A stretch of 37,390 nt of DNA, from the NCBI GenBank assembly GCA_002457365.1, contig NTKP01000012.1, forward strand, positions 1-37,390. The letters run 5' to 3'. The notes beneath the pieces were generated by a model. It ran no database searches. It saw nothing but the letters and a program-made list of their open reading frames with translations, and was not told the origin of the DNA. The translations under genes and the position numbers were made by a program. This document shows, piece by piece, positions 8,639 to 16,861 of this stretch (position 1 is the first letter of the stretch; the number at the start of each line of letters is the position of its first letter). The stretch is from Rhodothermaeota bacterium MED-G12 (GTDB lineage: Bacteria > Bacteroidota > Rhodothermia > Balneolales > Balneolaceae).

Positions 8639-9946
8639 ATGCTCCCTACAGTATCCATAGTCGGCCGGCCTAATGTCGGAAAATCAACCATATTTAATCG
8701 CCTTGTTGGCGAAAGACAAGCTATTGTCCATGATGAATATGGAGTTACAAGAGACCGTCATTATGGCGATAGCTACTGGAATGGGGTTGATTTCAACATT
8801 ATCGATACTGGTGGTTATTTACCGGATGAGCTGGATACGATAACCGTCGGTGTACGTGAACAAGTACTCATTGCGATTGAAGAGTCCGATGTAATACTCT
8901 TTGTAGTTGACGCAAAAACCGGCATTAACATGCTAGACGAGTCGGTTGCGCAAATATTACGAAGACAAATAAAACCCGTGTTACTCGTCGCAAATAAGGC
9001 AGATAACGAAGGGAGAAGGCTAGAGGCTTCTGAATTCTACAGCTTAGGATTTGATGATTTATATTCTATCTCGGCCATCAGCGGTACGGGTACTGGTGAA
9101 CTTATGGACCGAATAATTGAATTGTTACCCGATCATGAGCCAGAGCAACAAGAAAATATCCCAAAATTAGCCTTCATTGGACGACCAAATGTGGGAAAAA
9201 GCAGCTTAGTGAATGCTTTAGTGGACGATGAACGTTGTATAGTGACAGATATTGCAGGAACAACTCGCGACACTATAAACACCTACTTATCCTTCAATGA
9301 TAAAGAATACACACTAATGGATACGGCTGGGCTTCGAAAACGAGTAAAGGTGAAGGAAAATATCGAGTTTTACAGCACCGTTAGAACAGAAAAAGCCATT
9401 CGTGAATGCGATGTCGCAGTACTCATATTAGACGCTGAAAGAGGATTTGATGCCCAGGATAAGCGGGTACTTCGACAAGCTGAAAAATACAATAAAGGAT
9501 TAATCATTGTTTGGAATAAATGGGATCTAATTGACGATAAAGACACGCACACTGTACGTGAATTTGAAAAAGTTGTGTATGAGGCGGTTCCCCAGATGGA
9601 TTACATACCCATTCTCACTATTTCCGCGACCAACAAGAAACGTATTCATAAAGTCTTGGAATTGTGTGATGAAGTAATTGAAGAAAGAAAGAAGCAAATT
9701 AGCACCTCGGAATTAAACGACTTTATTGAGAAGACGCTTCATAAGCGACCATTACCTATGAAAAGGGGCAGAGAATTAAAGATACAGTATGGTTCGCAAG
9801 TAAAAGCCAACCCACCTGTTTTTAAATTTTTTATGAATAGCCCACAAGACTTACCTGCCAATTATCGACGTTATTTAGAGAATCAGATCAGAGAAACCTA
9901 TAAATTTACCGGCGTACCCATAACGATGGTATTTAAGCAGAAGTAG
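8639..9946 (+). CDS. der: Ribosome-associated GTPase Der (EngA)
   Basis: An essential GTPase needed for 50S ribosomal subunit maturation. Two tandem G domains are clear. Domain 1 has GRPNVGKST (residues 9-17), the DTGG switch-II motif and NKAD. Domain 2 has GRPNVGKSS, DIAGTTRDT, DTAGLRKR and NKWD. The C-terminal KH-like domain (from about residue 350) includes the typical KRPLPMKRGRELKI and ends ITMVFKQK. The length of 435 residues is normal for the family. It is followed after 7 bases by a membrane-protein gene on the same strand, and probably leads a der-membrane protein-peroxiredoxin transcription unit. Confidence 0.97.
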   Translation: MLPTVSIVGRPNVGKSTIFNRLVGERQAIVHDEYGVTRDRHYGDSYWNGVDFNIIDTGGYLPDELDTITVGVREQVLIAIEESDVILFVVDAKTGINMLDESVAQILRRQIKPVLLVANKADNEGRRLEASEFYSLGFDDLYSISAISGTGTGELMDRIIELLPDHEPEQQENIPKLAFIGRPNVGKSSLVNALVDDERCIVTDIAGTTRDTINTYLSFNDKEYTLMDTAGLRKRVKVKENIEFYSTVRTEKAIRECDVAVLILDAERGFDAQDKRVLRQAEKYNKGLIIVWNKWDLIDDKDTHTVREFEKVVYEAVPQMDYIPILTISATNKKRIHKVLELCDEVIEERKKQISTSELNDFIEKTLHKRPLPMKRGRELKIQYGSQVKANPPVFKFFMNSPQDLPANYRRYLENQIRETYKFTGVPITMVFKQK

Positions 9947-9953
9947 GAGAGTA

Positions 9954-10562
9954 ATGGAGGTTCTGAACGTAAAACATGGATTAGAGATTATTGCAGCTCT
10001 TTTATGCTTTGTTGTTCTACTTCCCAGTTCATTAAATCTACGAAATCTAACCAAATTATATCTTTTAGGTAGTATTTGTAGCTTTTTCACCTCTAAAATC
10101 TATGTTTTAATTGGGCCAAGTTATCTAGTTCGAGATGTTGAGACATGGGGTAATTTTATTAGCATCAGTTTAGTTTTATCTGCTTTATTTGTACTAATTA
10201 GAGACTCTAAGCCGATGTTCGCACGGTTTCCAATATATTTAACCTTACTTCCTTTAACTGGGATTATATTCTTTGCAGTCATTCCAACGAGTTATGCAAT
10301 TAAAGATATTTTAGAGCTTATAATGCAGGCAGGCGCTTTACTAGTTGCGCTACTAATTTTCGGAGTAAATACATACCTATTCAGGTGGAAATGGACATTT
10401 CTCGGATCAATTCTAGCCTTTTTATGTGCATACATAATTCCATTCATCCATTTTAATAACCCGATGAATGGCTTATTATTAGGTAATATCTTATTAAGTC
10501 TTGGAATGATTTTATTAACTTTTAGTTTAGTTAAATACCCGATTAACACTGAAAAAAAATAA
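9954..10562 (+). CDS. Multi-pass membrane protein, unknown function
   Basis: A 202-residue hydrophobic protein with about six predicted membrane helices (roughly residues 8-25, 33-52, 67-84, 92-110, 117-140, and two packed helices in 145-195) and a short polar C-terminus. I recognise no family motif. The start ATG at 9954 lies 7 bases after the der stop; an AGGAGA overlapping the der stop codon could serve as its ribosome binding site, suggesting translational coupling. Base composition is more A/T-rich than der, as expected for a hydrophobic protein. The position between der and a peroxiredoxin does not reveal its role. Confidence 0.75.
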   Translation: MEVLNVKHGLEIIAALLCFVVLLPSSLNLRNLTKLYLLGSICSFFTSKIYVLIGPSYLVRDVETWGNFISISLVLSALFVLIRDSKPMFARFPIYLTLLPLTGIIFFAVIPTSYAIKDILELIMQAGALLVALLIFGVNTYLFRWKWTFLGSILAFLCAYIIPFIHFNNPMNGLLLGNILLSLGMILLTFSLVKYPINTEKK

Positions 10563-10579
10563 AATTACAGAATTCATCT

Positions 10580-11038
10580 ATGAGCTACCAAATTGGCGAT
10601 ACCATACCCAGCATCACATTACAAGACACAGAAGGGACTCAGATTACAATTGAAGCGGGGACCAATAATCACACCGTTTTACTATTTTTCCCTTTAGCTT
10701 TTTCTAGCGTTTGTACAGACGAATTATGCTCTGTACGTGATAACATGAAACTTTATGAGTCGTTAAACGCTAAAGTTTACGGTATTTCCATTGATAGTTT
10801 TTTTAGTTTGAAGGCTTTTAAACAATCTCAAAACCTAAACTTCACCTTGTTAAGTGATTTCAACAAAGAACAGTCAACTAATTTTGGCGTTTTAAACAAT
10901 GATCACTTCGGGATGATTGGTGTAGCTAAACGAAGTGCATTCGTTCTTGATGGTAACATGAAGTTAGTTCACTCTGAGATACTGGAGGATGCGGGTAACT
11001 TACCTGACTTTGATAAAATCAAAGAAGCCCTAAAATAA
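10580..11038 (+). CDS. Peroxiredoxin of the AhpC/TSA (AhpE/BCP-like) family
   Basis: A 152-residue thiol peroxidase that reduces hydrogen peroxide or organic hydroperoxides in the cytoplasm. The active-site motif PLAFSSVC (38-45) is the PxxxSxxC form with peroxidatic Cys45, and the supporting Arg is probably Arg118 (VAKRSAFVLD). A second cysteine, Cys50, lies five residues after Cys45, the spacing used by PrxQ/BCP enzymes for an intramolecular disulfide. The surrounding FSSVCTDELCSVRD also resembles AhpE, so the subclass is uncertain. No signal peptide. It follows the membrane-protein gene by 17 bases and is convergent with tonB. Confidence 0.88.
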   Translation: MSYQIGDTIPSITLQDTEGTQITIEAGTNNHTVLLFFPLAFSSVCTDELCSVRDNMKLYESLNAKVYGISIDSFFSLKAFKQSQNLNFTLLSDFNKEQSTNFGVLNNDHFGMIGVAKRSAFVLDGNMKLVHSEILEDAGNLPDFDKIKEALK

Positions 11039-11145
11039 ACTCTACCTATAGACTCCTTTATTTTAGATGGGATACATCCAAACGGTAGTAGAGGGGTGTA
11101 GGTAATAAGTGAATTAAAGGTGTGTGATAAATATACTTCACTTTA

Positions 11146-11161
11146 CATAATATATATTATG
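11146..11161. repeat. 16-bp perfect AT-rich palindrome
   Basis: The sequence starting CATAATAT and ending ATATTATG is perfectly self-complementary over 16 bases. It lies in the 284-base gap between the peroxiredoxin and tonB genes, which otherwise holds only the tonB terminator. The A/T content makes chance occurrence plausible. Confidence 0.3.
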
Positions 11162-11252
11162 AGACATAAATACGGTATTGAAATCATTTAACACCATTTG
11201 TGAACGTACTTTCATACGAATTCATAGGAATGCGATCAGAAAGCATTAACCC

Positions 11253-11289
11253 AAAAAGACACGAGACCCAATATCGTTGGACCTCGTGT
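11253..11289 (-). terminator. Rho-independent terminator of tonB
   Basis: On the minus strand ACACGAG (from 11289) pairs perfectly with CTCGTGT (ending at 11259). Further pairing lies inside the loop (10 of 12 positions overall), and CTTTTT follows at 11258-11253. It lies 34 bases downstream of the tonB stop, the expected place and orientation. Confidence 0.75.
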
Positions 11290-11322
11290 ATCAATGATTG
11301 CTAGGTTGTATGGTAAGTTTGA

Positions 11323-12008
11323 TTAGCTGTTGTCTTTACTGTTTATTCGGAATGTTATGGGCAATGTGTACCGAACTGCCACGGGTCTTCCGCGCTGTAA
11401 TCCTGGTTGGAAGTTCGCTTTTAGCACCGCACGTACAGCCTCTTCATCGCAACCACCGCCAATTCCGCGTATAACCATAGGATCAAGTACTTTTCCCGTT
11501 TTATCAATAACAAACTGCACAATTACTCGTCCCTCAATGCCCGCTTTCAAAGCCAACGGTGGATAACTTATGTGAGATTGAACAGATGCTATTCCGCCTA
11601 TTAAAACCGGTGGATTCTCTACAACCACAAATATTTCTTCTTCCACTTCATCTTGTTGTTGAATAGGTTTAGGTGGAACCGGAATATCCATAGGCTCATC
11701 AAAATCTAGTTCTGCATCAATCTCGAGTATTTCATCTTCGAGTATTTCATTATTTGGAACCTCGATGGGTACAGATGGCCTGGGTGGTGCTGGAGCTTTG
11801 AATTCCTGCTTGGTTTGGATGATTTCCTCAATAAAAATCTCCTCCTGCTGTTGGATCACGATTTGTTTATCGGATGTGTCTACATTTAAATCCACCTTGA
11901 AAGCTACTATGAATATAAGTATGGATAAAATGAAGCCTCCCTCAAGTGTTATAAGGTACTTTTTCTAAGACTACTGTCGCGTTTGATTATTCTGACTGGA
12001 TTTTTCAT
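11323..12008 (-). CDS. tonB: TonB-family energy transducer, with a -1 frameshift near the N-terminus
   Basis: TonB couples the inner-membrane proton gradient (through ExbB/ExbD) to outer-membrane receptors. The C-terminal domain is intact: GGIASVQSHISYPPLALKAG, EGRVIVQFVIDKTGKV, GGGCDEEAVRAV and RYTLPITFRI, preceded by a proline-rich linker with APAPPRPSVP and IPVPPKP. The annotated frame opens only at a GTG (11893-11895), which would lack a membrane anchor. Upstream in that frame are a perfect TM helix (GGFILSILIFIVAF) and a KKYLITLE lead-in, but no start. An ATG at 12006-12008 with a strong AGGAGG site six bases before it encodes MKNPVRIIKRDSSLRK, exactly the expected N-terminus, in the other frame. 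The frames join at a run of five A (11960-11964); one extra A, or a -1 slip, gives a 228-residue normal TonB. Pseudogene, sequence error or recoding are all possible. Confidence 0.85.
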
Positions 12009-12014
12009 GACTTA

Positions 12015-12020
12015 CCTCCT
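12015..12020 (-). promoter_or_regulatory. Strong Shine-Dalgarno site of tonB
   Basis: AGGAGG on the minus strand, six bases before the ATG at 12008. Most genes in this window lack such a site, so its presence marks the upstream ATG, not the downstream GTG, as the intended start of tonB. Confidence 0.7.
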
Positions 12021-12127
12021 ATCAATCTAGTTTAACCTCTTATGATCTAGATGTAGTATAGAAAGTAATCGTGAAGTTTAGATAAAGCGCTTTGTCAGTT
12101 ATAAGAACCAGTCATTTTTGAACTAGC

Positions 12128-12147
12128 TAATGCTCTTTTGAGCATTA
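12128..12147 (-). terminator. Hairpin at the end of the DUF952 gene
   Basis: TAATGCTC and GAGCATTA form a perfect 8-bp stem with a 4-base loop, overlapping the DUF952 stop codon. No T-run follows on either strand, so it may terminate weakly or protect the mRNA 3' end of the rimK cassette. Confidence 0.4.
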
Positions 12148-12543
12148 ATCAATGGTTTCAATATGAACATGAAATAACCCATCCTTATCTTTTTGGATAG
12201 GAATTCGATCAATAACCGCATCAATAGATATTTTTCCCTGTAAATGAACCAAAGGATAACGCTTACTATTACCAAAACCGTCTTCTTCGTTATTTGGTTT
12301 AATGTCATTTAATTCACTTTTGATGGGAACCTGTATCCTAATGGGGTCAATAAGAATTAGCAAAAGATCGGTTTGATCTACAAATTTAAAGTTGATTATT
12401 TCTTCAACAACTGACGGTGTGTATGCTTCTATACTACGTATTGATTTGGAACCTTCTTGTACACTAGGCTCAATAAACCCTCGTGATGAACATTCTTTCC
12501 ATTGTACCGAATTCAAAGGGATAAATAATAAATCTACGTCCAT
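12145..12543 (-). CDS. DUF952-family protein
   Basis: A 132-residue cytoplasmic protein whose pattern fits DUF952: SRGFIEPSVQEG near residue 20, then DLLLILIDPIRI and a C-terminal YPLVHLQGKISIDAVI ... DGLFHVHI. In the family the first motif usually reads GFIHCS; here it is GFIEPS, so the conserved His-Cys are replaced by Glu-Pro. The biochemical role of DUF952 is unknown; a link to ADP-ribosyl chemistry has been suggested from fold similarity, which I cannot test. Its ATG overlaps the rimK stop by one base (TAATG), so translation is coupled and it is the last gene of the rimK cassette. Confidence 0.75.
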   Translation of the reverse strand: MDVDLLFIPLNSVQWKECSSRGFIEPSVQEGSKSIRSIEAYTPSVVEEIINFKFVDQTDLLLILIDPIRIQVPIKSELNDIKPNNEEDGFGNSKRYPLVHLQGKISIDAVIDRIPIQKDKDGLFHVHIETID

Positions 12544-13472
12544 TAGGCGTTTTGTTTTATACGTTTTCTACGTTTTGGTTTATTTCTATTTTCTAAAGTC
12601 TGTTGCACAACAAATCGAACGATGGATGCAGCTATATCTTTTTGGGTGGCGCGTTCAATTCCTTCTAGACCAGGTGATGAATTTACTTCAAGAATGAGTG
12701 GGCCTCTACTAGATTGGAGTAAATCCACCCCAGCAATAGGCAACCCCATTGCTTTCGCAGCTGTTTTGGCGGCTGTTCGTTCTCTTGGGCTTAATCGAAT
12801 TAATGTCCCAGTTCCTCCTTGATGTAGATTTGATCGAAACTCGCCTTCCTTAGATTGTCGTTTCATAGCTCCCACCACTCGACCATTGACTACAAAAGCA
12901 CGAATGTCCGCTCCCTTTGACTCTTCGATAAACTCCTGAACAATTACTCTAGCTTTCATGCTATGAAAGGCTTGAATAATCGATTGAGCAGCCTTTTTAG
13001 TAGGTGCTAATACCACACCAAATCCCTGTGTGCCTTCTAGTAGTTTTACAATCAATGGTGCGCCTCCAACTGAATCAATCAAACTATCTACTTCTTTAGA
13101 GTAATTTGTGAAAACCGTTTTTGGAAGACCTACACCTGAACTGGCAAGTAACTGTAACGACCTGAGTTTGTCTCTTGATCGTACAAGCGCTTGGGAATGA
13201 ACTGCAGTAAAAACATTCATCATCTCAAACTGGCGCACTACAGCAGCCCCATAGTAGGTAACACTTGAGCCAATTCGGGGTATCACGGCATCTAAAAAGT
13301 CAAGGCTCTCCCCTTTGTAAAATATTTTCGGATCATCTTGCTCAATATTGATATCACATTTTAAGTGATCAATTACATGAGCAACATGCCCTTTGGACTC
13401 TATGGCTTCTTTTAAGCGCCTAGTAGAATATAAGTTTGGATTCCTAGAAAGGATTCCGATGTGAAGTGTCAA
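12543..13472 (-). CDS. rimK: RimK-type ATP-grasp amino-acid ligase
   Basis: ATP-dependent ligase that in the E. coli prototype adds glutamates to the C-terminus of ribosomal protein S6. The N-terminal GILSRNPNLYSTRRLKEA motif is diagnostic. ATP-grasp elements follow: SRDKLRSLQLLASSGVGLPKT, PLIVKLLEGTQGFGVVLA, a Gly/Arg-rich FRSNLHQGGTG segment and the metal-binding EVNSSPGLEGIE (around residue 262-273). The length of 309 residues is near normal, with a basic tail. The start is TTG at 13470-13472; family proteins begin just there and no ATG is available. It is downstream of the retropepsin-like protease gene (41 bases) and overlaps the DUF952 gene. The substrate here need not be S6. Confidence 0.92.
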   Translation of the reverse strand: MTLHIGILSRNPNLYSTRRLKEAIESKGHVAHVIDHLKCDINIEQDDPKIFYKGESLDFLDAVIPRIGSSVTYYGAAVVRQFEMMNVFTAVHSQALVRSRDKLRSLQLLASSGVGLPKTVFTNYSKEVDSLIDSVGGAPLIVKLLEGTQGFGVVLAPTKKAAQSIIQAFHSMKARVIVQEFIEESKGADIRAFVVNGRVVGAMKRQSKEGEFRSNLHQGGTGTLIRLSPRERTAAKTAAKAMGLPIAGVDLLQSSRGPLILEVNSSPGLEGIERATQKDIAASIVRFVVQQTLENRNKPKRRKRIKQNA

Positions 13473-13513
13473 AATAAAACCCCTATCGTTTATATATATT
13501 TCTCGAATACATA

Positions 13514-13960
13514 TTAGTTCTGCATCGATTTTTTGGAAGTGTGCACCTTGGCTACATCAACCAGAAAACGATTCATTAAAAACTTCCTACCTAATAAGAC
13601 AGGAAATTTCATTTCAGAGCGATCCGTTAAGGATAATTCAGTATCTATTATTCTATCATTTAGTTGAATTCTAGCTCGCACGAAGTAACGTGATTCTGTT
13701 AACCCATTTGAACTTTTTACCTCTCGTACATCAGATATAGGCAGTTCAAATATTTTATTGTTGTAGGCTTCATGCTCTGGGTCTAGCAAGCTAAAACGTA
13801 CCCATTCCTGCGTATTCTTAATAAAGGCTTCAATTCTGTGGCAATGTATACTTGATGAAAAGGCACCTGTATCAATTTTTGCTTCTAAGCCGAATAGGAA
13901 CCATTCTGGTATATCCATTCGTTCTATTCGCCCAATAATTTGCAGATCGTTTTCTTTCAA
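13514..13960 (-). CDS. Retropepsin-like aspartic protease, RimK partner ('ATP-dependent zinc protease' family)
   Basis: A 148-residue protein of the COG4067-type family that is often adjacent to RimK-like ligases. The catalytic signature is AKIDTGAFSSSIH, with Asp30-Thr31-Gly32, and the C-terminal flap/core motif is FPVLLGRKFL. IIGRIERMDIP matches the family N-terminus, which supports the TTG start at 13958-13960; starting at the later ATG (13919) would delete part of the core. Despite the database name, the fold is that of single-domain retropepsins. In the gene pair, such proteases may trim or regulate what RimK adds, an inference from co-occurrence. Only 65 bases separate it from the divergent D-threonine-aldolase-like gene. 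Confidence 0.85.
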   Translation of the reverse strand: MKENDLQIIGRIERMDIPEWFLFGLEAKIDTGAFSSSIHCHRIEAFIKNTQEWVRFSLLDPEHEAYNNKIFELPISDVREVKSSNGLTESRYFVRARIQLNDRIIDTELSLTDRSEMKFPVLLGRKFLMNRFLVDVAKVHTSKKSMQN

Positions 13961-14025
13961 TTCATAAACATTTATTATGTTAAAAATACGTCATTTTTTC
14001 CAAAAGCAATACACCCATTCAACCT

Positions 14026-15129
14026 ATGATTGAAAAACCTCGTTTGGTTCTTGATAAAGAAATTGTATTTCGAAATAGTTCACGAATCAGTAAAAAAGTC
14101 CAGCAAAATGCTAAACACTTTCAACCACACTTTAAAACTCACCAATCTATTGAAGTAGGGAAATGGATACGTGATTTAGGCGTAGCGGATATTACCGTAT
14201 CCAGTATGGATATGCTTAGCTATTTTATAAAAGATGATTGGGATTCCTTTTTACTAGCCCTCCCCTTACACCCTGGACTTTTTAAATCAATTAACCAGGT
14301 CAATAATGAGTGCAATCTAAAGGTCTTGTCTAGTTCGATTGAGCACTTGAAACATCTTAACAATATTCTCGACAAACCTTTACAAGTACTCATAGATGTA
14401 GATCCGCATTATGGACGGACCGGGATTCCAATTGACCACCTATCAGACATATCCGAGTTCTCTAACGCCATTCAGCATTGTTCTAAAATAGCATTAATTG
14501 GTTGTTATATTCACGCAGGTAATTCGTATCAACGACCTAATAAGGAGTCCATTCTTGCTTTTTCAGATAACTTAATGGGATCTATTACCCAGTTAAAGAA
14601 TACTCTCAACTTGCCCATTTATTATGGGGATACTCCCACCTGTTCATTGTTGGATGACTTTTCTGTCATTGACGTACTGACGCCTGGTAATTTGTTTTTT
14701 TATGACCTAAGCCAAGAATATATAGGAAGTTGCCAGCAGGAAGATATTGCGGTTTGGGTAGATTGCCCTATTATTGAAGTAAAGGCCCGGAATGCTTGGG
14801 ATTTACCCACACATATGAGTCAATCTGGTGATGAAGAATTTGCTCAAATTGTGATACATGGTGGGGCCGTTCATTTCTCAAAAGATTATCTAGACATGGA
14901 TGGTAGAGTAGTTTATGGTCGTTTAAAAGATAACCCTAGTTTATATTTGGACAAAATATCCCAAGAACACGGCTTAATTATTGGCCCAAAAGATTTGATT
15001 TATGAGGCAGTAGGCCAATCATATCTTTCGATTTATCCGGTTCATTCCTGTTTAACAGCTGAATCTATGGCCGGTTATACCGACTCTAAAACGTTTGCTT
15101 GCTATGACCATATGAAGGGTAACCTGTGA
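14026..15129 (+). CDS. PLP-dependent D-threonine aldolase / D-serine dehydratase family enzyme
   Basis: A 367-residue fold-type III PLP enzyme (alanine racemase-like barrel). The PLP lysine is Lys37 in QPHFKTHQS. Barrel motifs include LIDVDPHYGRTGI and CYIHAGNSY, a PTCS phosphate-binding segment, and a TPGNLFFYD stretch. Near the C-terminus PVHSCLTAE carries His340 and Cys342, the position of the metal-binding pair; zinc-dependent D-serine dehydratases use His-x-Cys, D-threonine aldolases usually His-x-Asp. So D-serine or another D-hydroxy-amino acid may be the substrate, but this is inference. It is a single plus-strand gene, divergent from the protease-RimK cassette and convergent with the LD-carboxypeptidase gene. 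Confidence 0.85.
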   Translation: MIEKPRLVLDKEIVFRNSSRISKKVQQNAKHFQPHFKTHQSIEVGKWIRDLGVADITVSSMDMLSYFIKDDWDSFLLALPLHPGLFKSINQVNNECNLKVLSSSIEHLKHLNNILDKPLQVLIDVDPHYGRTGIPIDHLSDISEFSNAIQHCSKIALIGCYIHAGNSYQRPNKESILAFSDNLMGSITQLKNTLNLPIYYGDTPTCSLLDDFSVIDVLTPGNLFFYDLSQEYIGSCQQEDIAVWVDCPIIEVKARNAWDLPTHMSQSGDEEFAQIVIHGGAVHFSKDYLDMDGRVVYGRLKDNPSLYLDKISQEHGLIIGPKDLIYEAVGQSYLSIYPVHSCLTAESMAGYTDSKTFACYDHMKGNL

Positions 15130-15198
15130 ATATCATAGGTTAAGCAGTGCTTATACTATCCACTTATCAAGGGGATATGACTGTTTTAAAGGGCATTA

Positions 15199-16269
15199 TC
15201 ATGAATTAATTACTGCGGGCTCCATAAGTTGTATAGATCCCAATTCTGCATTCATACTGGCCTTAATTCCTACCGGTATGGTACTATTATCTGTTTCATG
15301 GCTTATGAGTGCACCATAAAAAGCTGGGATGTTTAGCGAACTAATATGATCGTTAAATACTTGTTCTAAGCTCAAACTATTTGCTCCAGCATCACAATTA
15401 GTGCACTTACCAAACACAAAACCCTTAAGCTTATTTAAGATTCCACTCATTTTTAATTGGGTTAACATTCGATCCACTCGATATACATCCTCTCCTACAT
15501 CCTCTAAATACAAGATTGCGTCCGTAAAATCAGGTTGATATTCACTCCCAATCAAGGAACATAAAACGGTTAAATTGCCACCCAAGAGTATCCCATCTGT
15601 TGTTCCTGGTTGAATGGTGAGGTGATCCTCTCCATGATTTTCGGGATATAGGTATCGTGGCATCCCCCCATTCTCAATGACCTCTTTGAAAAATTGAGTG
15701 GAATAAGAACTCCAACTAGAAGTTCCTACTGGACCATGAAAGGTATGCAGTCTTGCTTTTTTCCAGAGAGCCAGATGTAGAGAGGTTATATCACTGAACC
15801 CACAAAGTACTTTAGGATTTGATGCAATAGCTTCAAAATCTAAATAGGGCAACATCCGATTACAACCCCAGCCACCTCTAACACAAAGAATCCCGTCAAT
15901 TACTGGGTTTTTAAACATGTTCATAAGATCTTTTGCACGATCTTCATCTGTACCTGCTAAATATCCACGTCGGTCTCGTACATGTTCCCCAAGTACCACT
16001 TTAAAACCTAAGGCATTAACTTTAACGAGCATTTCTTCGAAATCGTCTGGATTATATACTGGACTTGCGGGTGAAACCAACCCAATTGTATCACCCGGTT
16101 GTAATGCCTTTGGCTTGATCGATTCATAAGTTAAGTTCGGGAATGGTGAACTACCCTGTACTTTTGGCTTATTCCCTGCTGGGGCTGCTTTTTGAACACT
16201 CGATTCAAGTAAATGAAAAGCTGTTCCCAATCCTAAGGTTTTGAAAAATTGACTTCGATTTATAGGCAT
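15199..16269 (-). CDS. ldcA: LD-carboxypeptidase (peptidase S66 family) with export signal
   Basis: A serine peptidase that removes the terminal D-alanine from muropeptide tetrapeptides, or acts on related peptides, in cell-wall turnover. Counting from the ATG at 16267-16269 (356 residues), the catalytic triad is visible: Ser159 in CGFSDIT, Glu256 in YLEDVGEDVYRVDRML and His324 in ALISHETD. The substrate-loop motif RGGWG is at 131-135 and PGDTIGLVSPASP at 58-70. Ahead of the domain is a 40-residue leader, NRSQFFKTLGLGTAFHL, resembling Tat-type leaders although only one of the twin arginines is present. This suggests a periplasmic enzyme, unlike cytoplasmic E. coli LdcA. It starts 2 bases after the nadD stop and ends the isoprenoid/bamD/nadD operon. 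Confidence 0.9.
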   Translation of the reverse strand: MPINRSQFFKTLGLGTAFHLLESSVQKAAPAGNKPKVQGSSPFPNLTYESIKPKALQPGDTIGLVSPASPVYNPDDFEEMLVKVNALGFKVVLGEHVRDRRGYLAGTDEDRAKDLMNMFKNPVIDGILCVRGGWGCNRMLPYLDFEAIASNPKVLCGFSDITSLHLALWKKARLHTFHGPVGTSSWSSYSTQFFKEVIENGGMPRYLYPENHGEDHLTIQPGTTDGILLGGNLTVLCSLIGSEYQPDFTDAILYLEDVGEDVYRVDRMLTQLKMSGILNKLKGFVFGKCTNCDAGANSLSLEQVFNDHISSLNIPAFYGALISHETDNSTIPVGIKASMNAELGSIQLMEPAVINS

Positions 16270-16271
16270 AA

Positions 16272-16850
16272 TCAACGGTATAAGTTGTGTTTACTAATGT
16301 AGTCTATGGTGGTTGCATGAAGATACTCGTCTAAAGGTTCTCCCATTTGAAGTTTGCCTCTGAGATCAGTTGAAGAAATAGTCATTAATTCATGCTCAAC
16401 CAATACAGCCTTTGATTTTAGGTAGACTGGCAAAGTAAAATCAGCCTTTCTCTGCGCAACTAATAATCTAACCCTCTCAAGTATTTTTTCATAATCTTTC
16501 CAAGACCTAAAACTATCTATACTATCGGATCCCAAGCAAAAGTATACTTCAGGGTATCCTAAAGTGTCAATCACATAATCAATCGTTTTGTAGCTATAAT
16601 TGGGGACTGGTAGGTCTTCTTCTATGCGTGAAATCAAGCACTCACTTATTTCCTTAGTAGCTAAATCTACCATGTTCAAGCGATCTGTATAGCTCGCATC
16701 TGTATTTTGTTTGTGAGGTGGGTGTGGATTAACAAGCAACCATAATTCATCTATATATCCACTTGAAAGAAATGACCGCAAAATGGCTAAATGACCTAAG
16801 TGTATTGGGTCAAAGCTACCTCCAAAGAGCCCAATTCGCTTATGTGACAT
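16272..16850 (-). CDS. nadD: Nicotinate-nucleotide adenylyltransferase
   Basis: Converts nicotinate mononucleotide and ATP to deamido-NAD in NAD biosynthesis. The N-terminal nucleotidyltransferase signature is GLFGGSFDPIHLGHLA (residues 7-22, with the HxGH motif). NPHPPHKQ follows the usual substrate-loop pattern, and ISSTDLRGKL near residue 157 is the ISSTxxR motif. The length of 192 residues is typical. It starts 11 bases after bamD, with an ATG at 16848-16850, and its stop is 2 bases from the LD-carboxypeptidase start, so it is embedded in the operon. Confidence 0.95.
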   Translation of the reverse strand: MSHKRIGLFGGSFDPIHLGHLAILRSFLSSGYIDELWLLVNPHPPHKQNTDASYTDRLNMVDLATKEISECLISRIEEDLPVPNYSYKTIDYVIDTLGYPEVYFCLGSDSIDSFRSWKDYEKILERVRLLVAQRKADFTLPVYLKSKAVLVEHELMTISSTDLRGKLQMGEPLDEYLHATTIDYISKHNLYR

Positions 16851-16861
16851 CCTCTGGTGGT

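Noticed and set aside
12123..12308. Second reading frame inside the DUF952 gene
   Set aside because: It overlaps a recognisable family protein on the same strand and shows no family resemblance.
15137..15150. Small hairpin TAAGC-AGT-GCTTA between the PLP enzyme and LD-carboxypeptidase genes
   Set aside because: The stem is only five base pairs and no T-run follows on either strand, so I do not call it a terminator.
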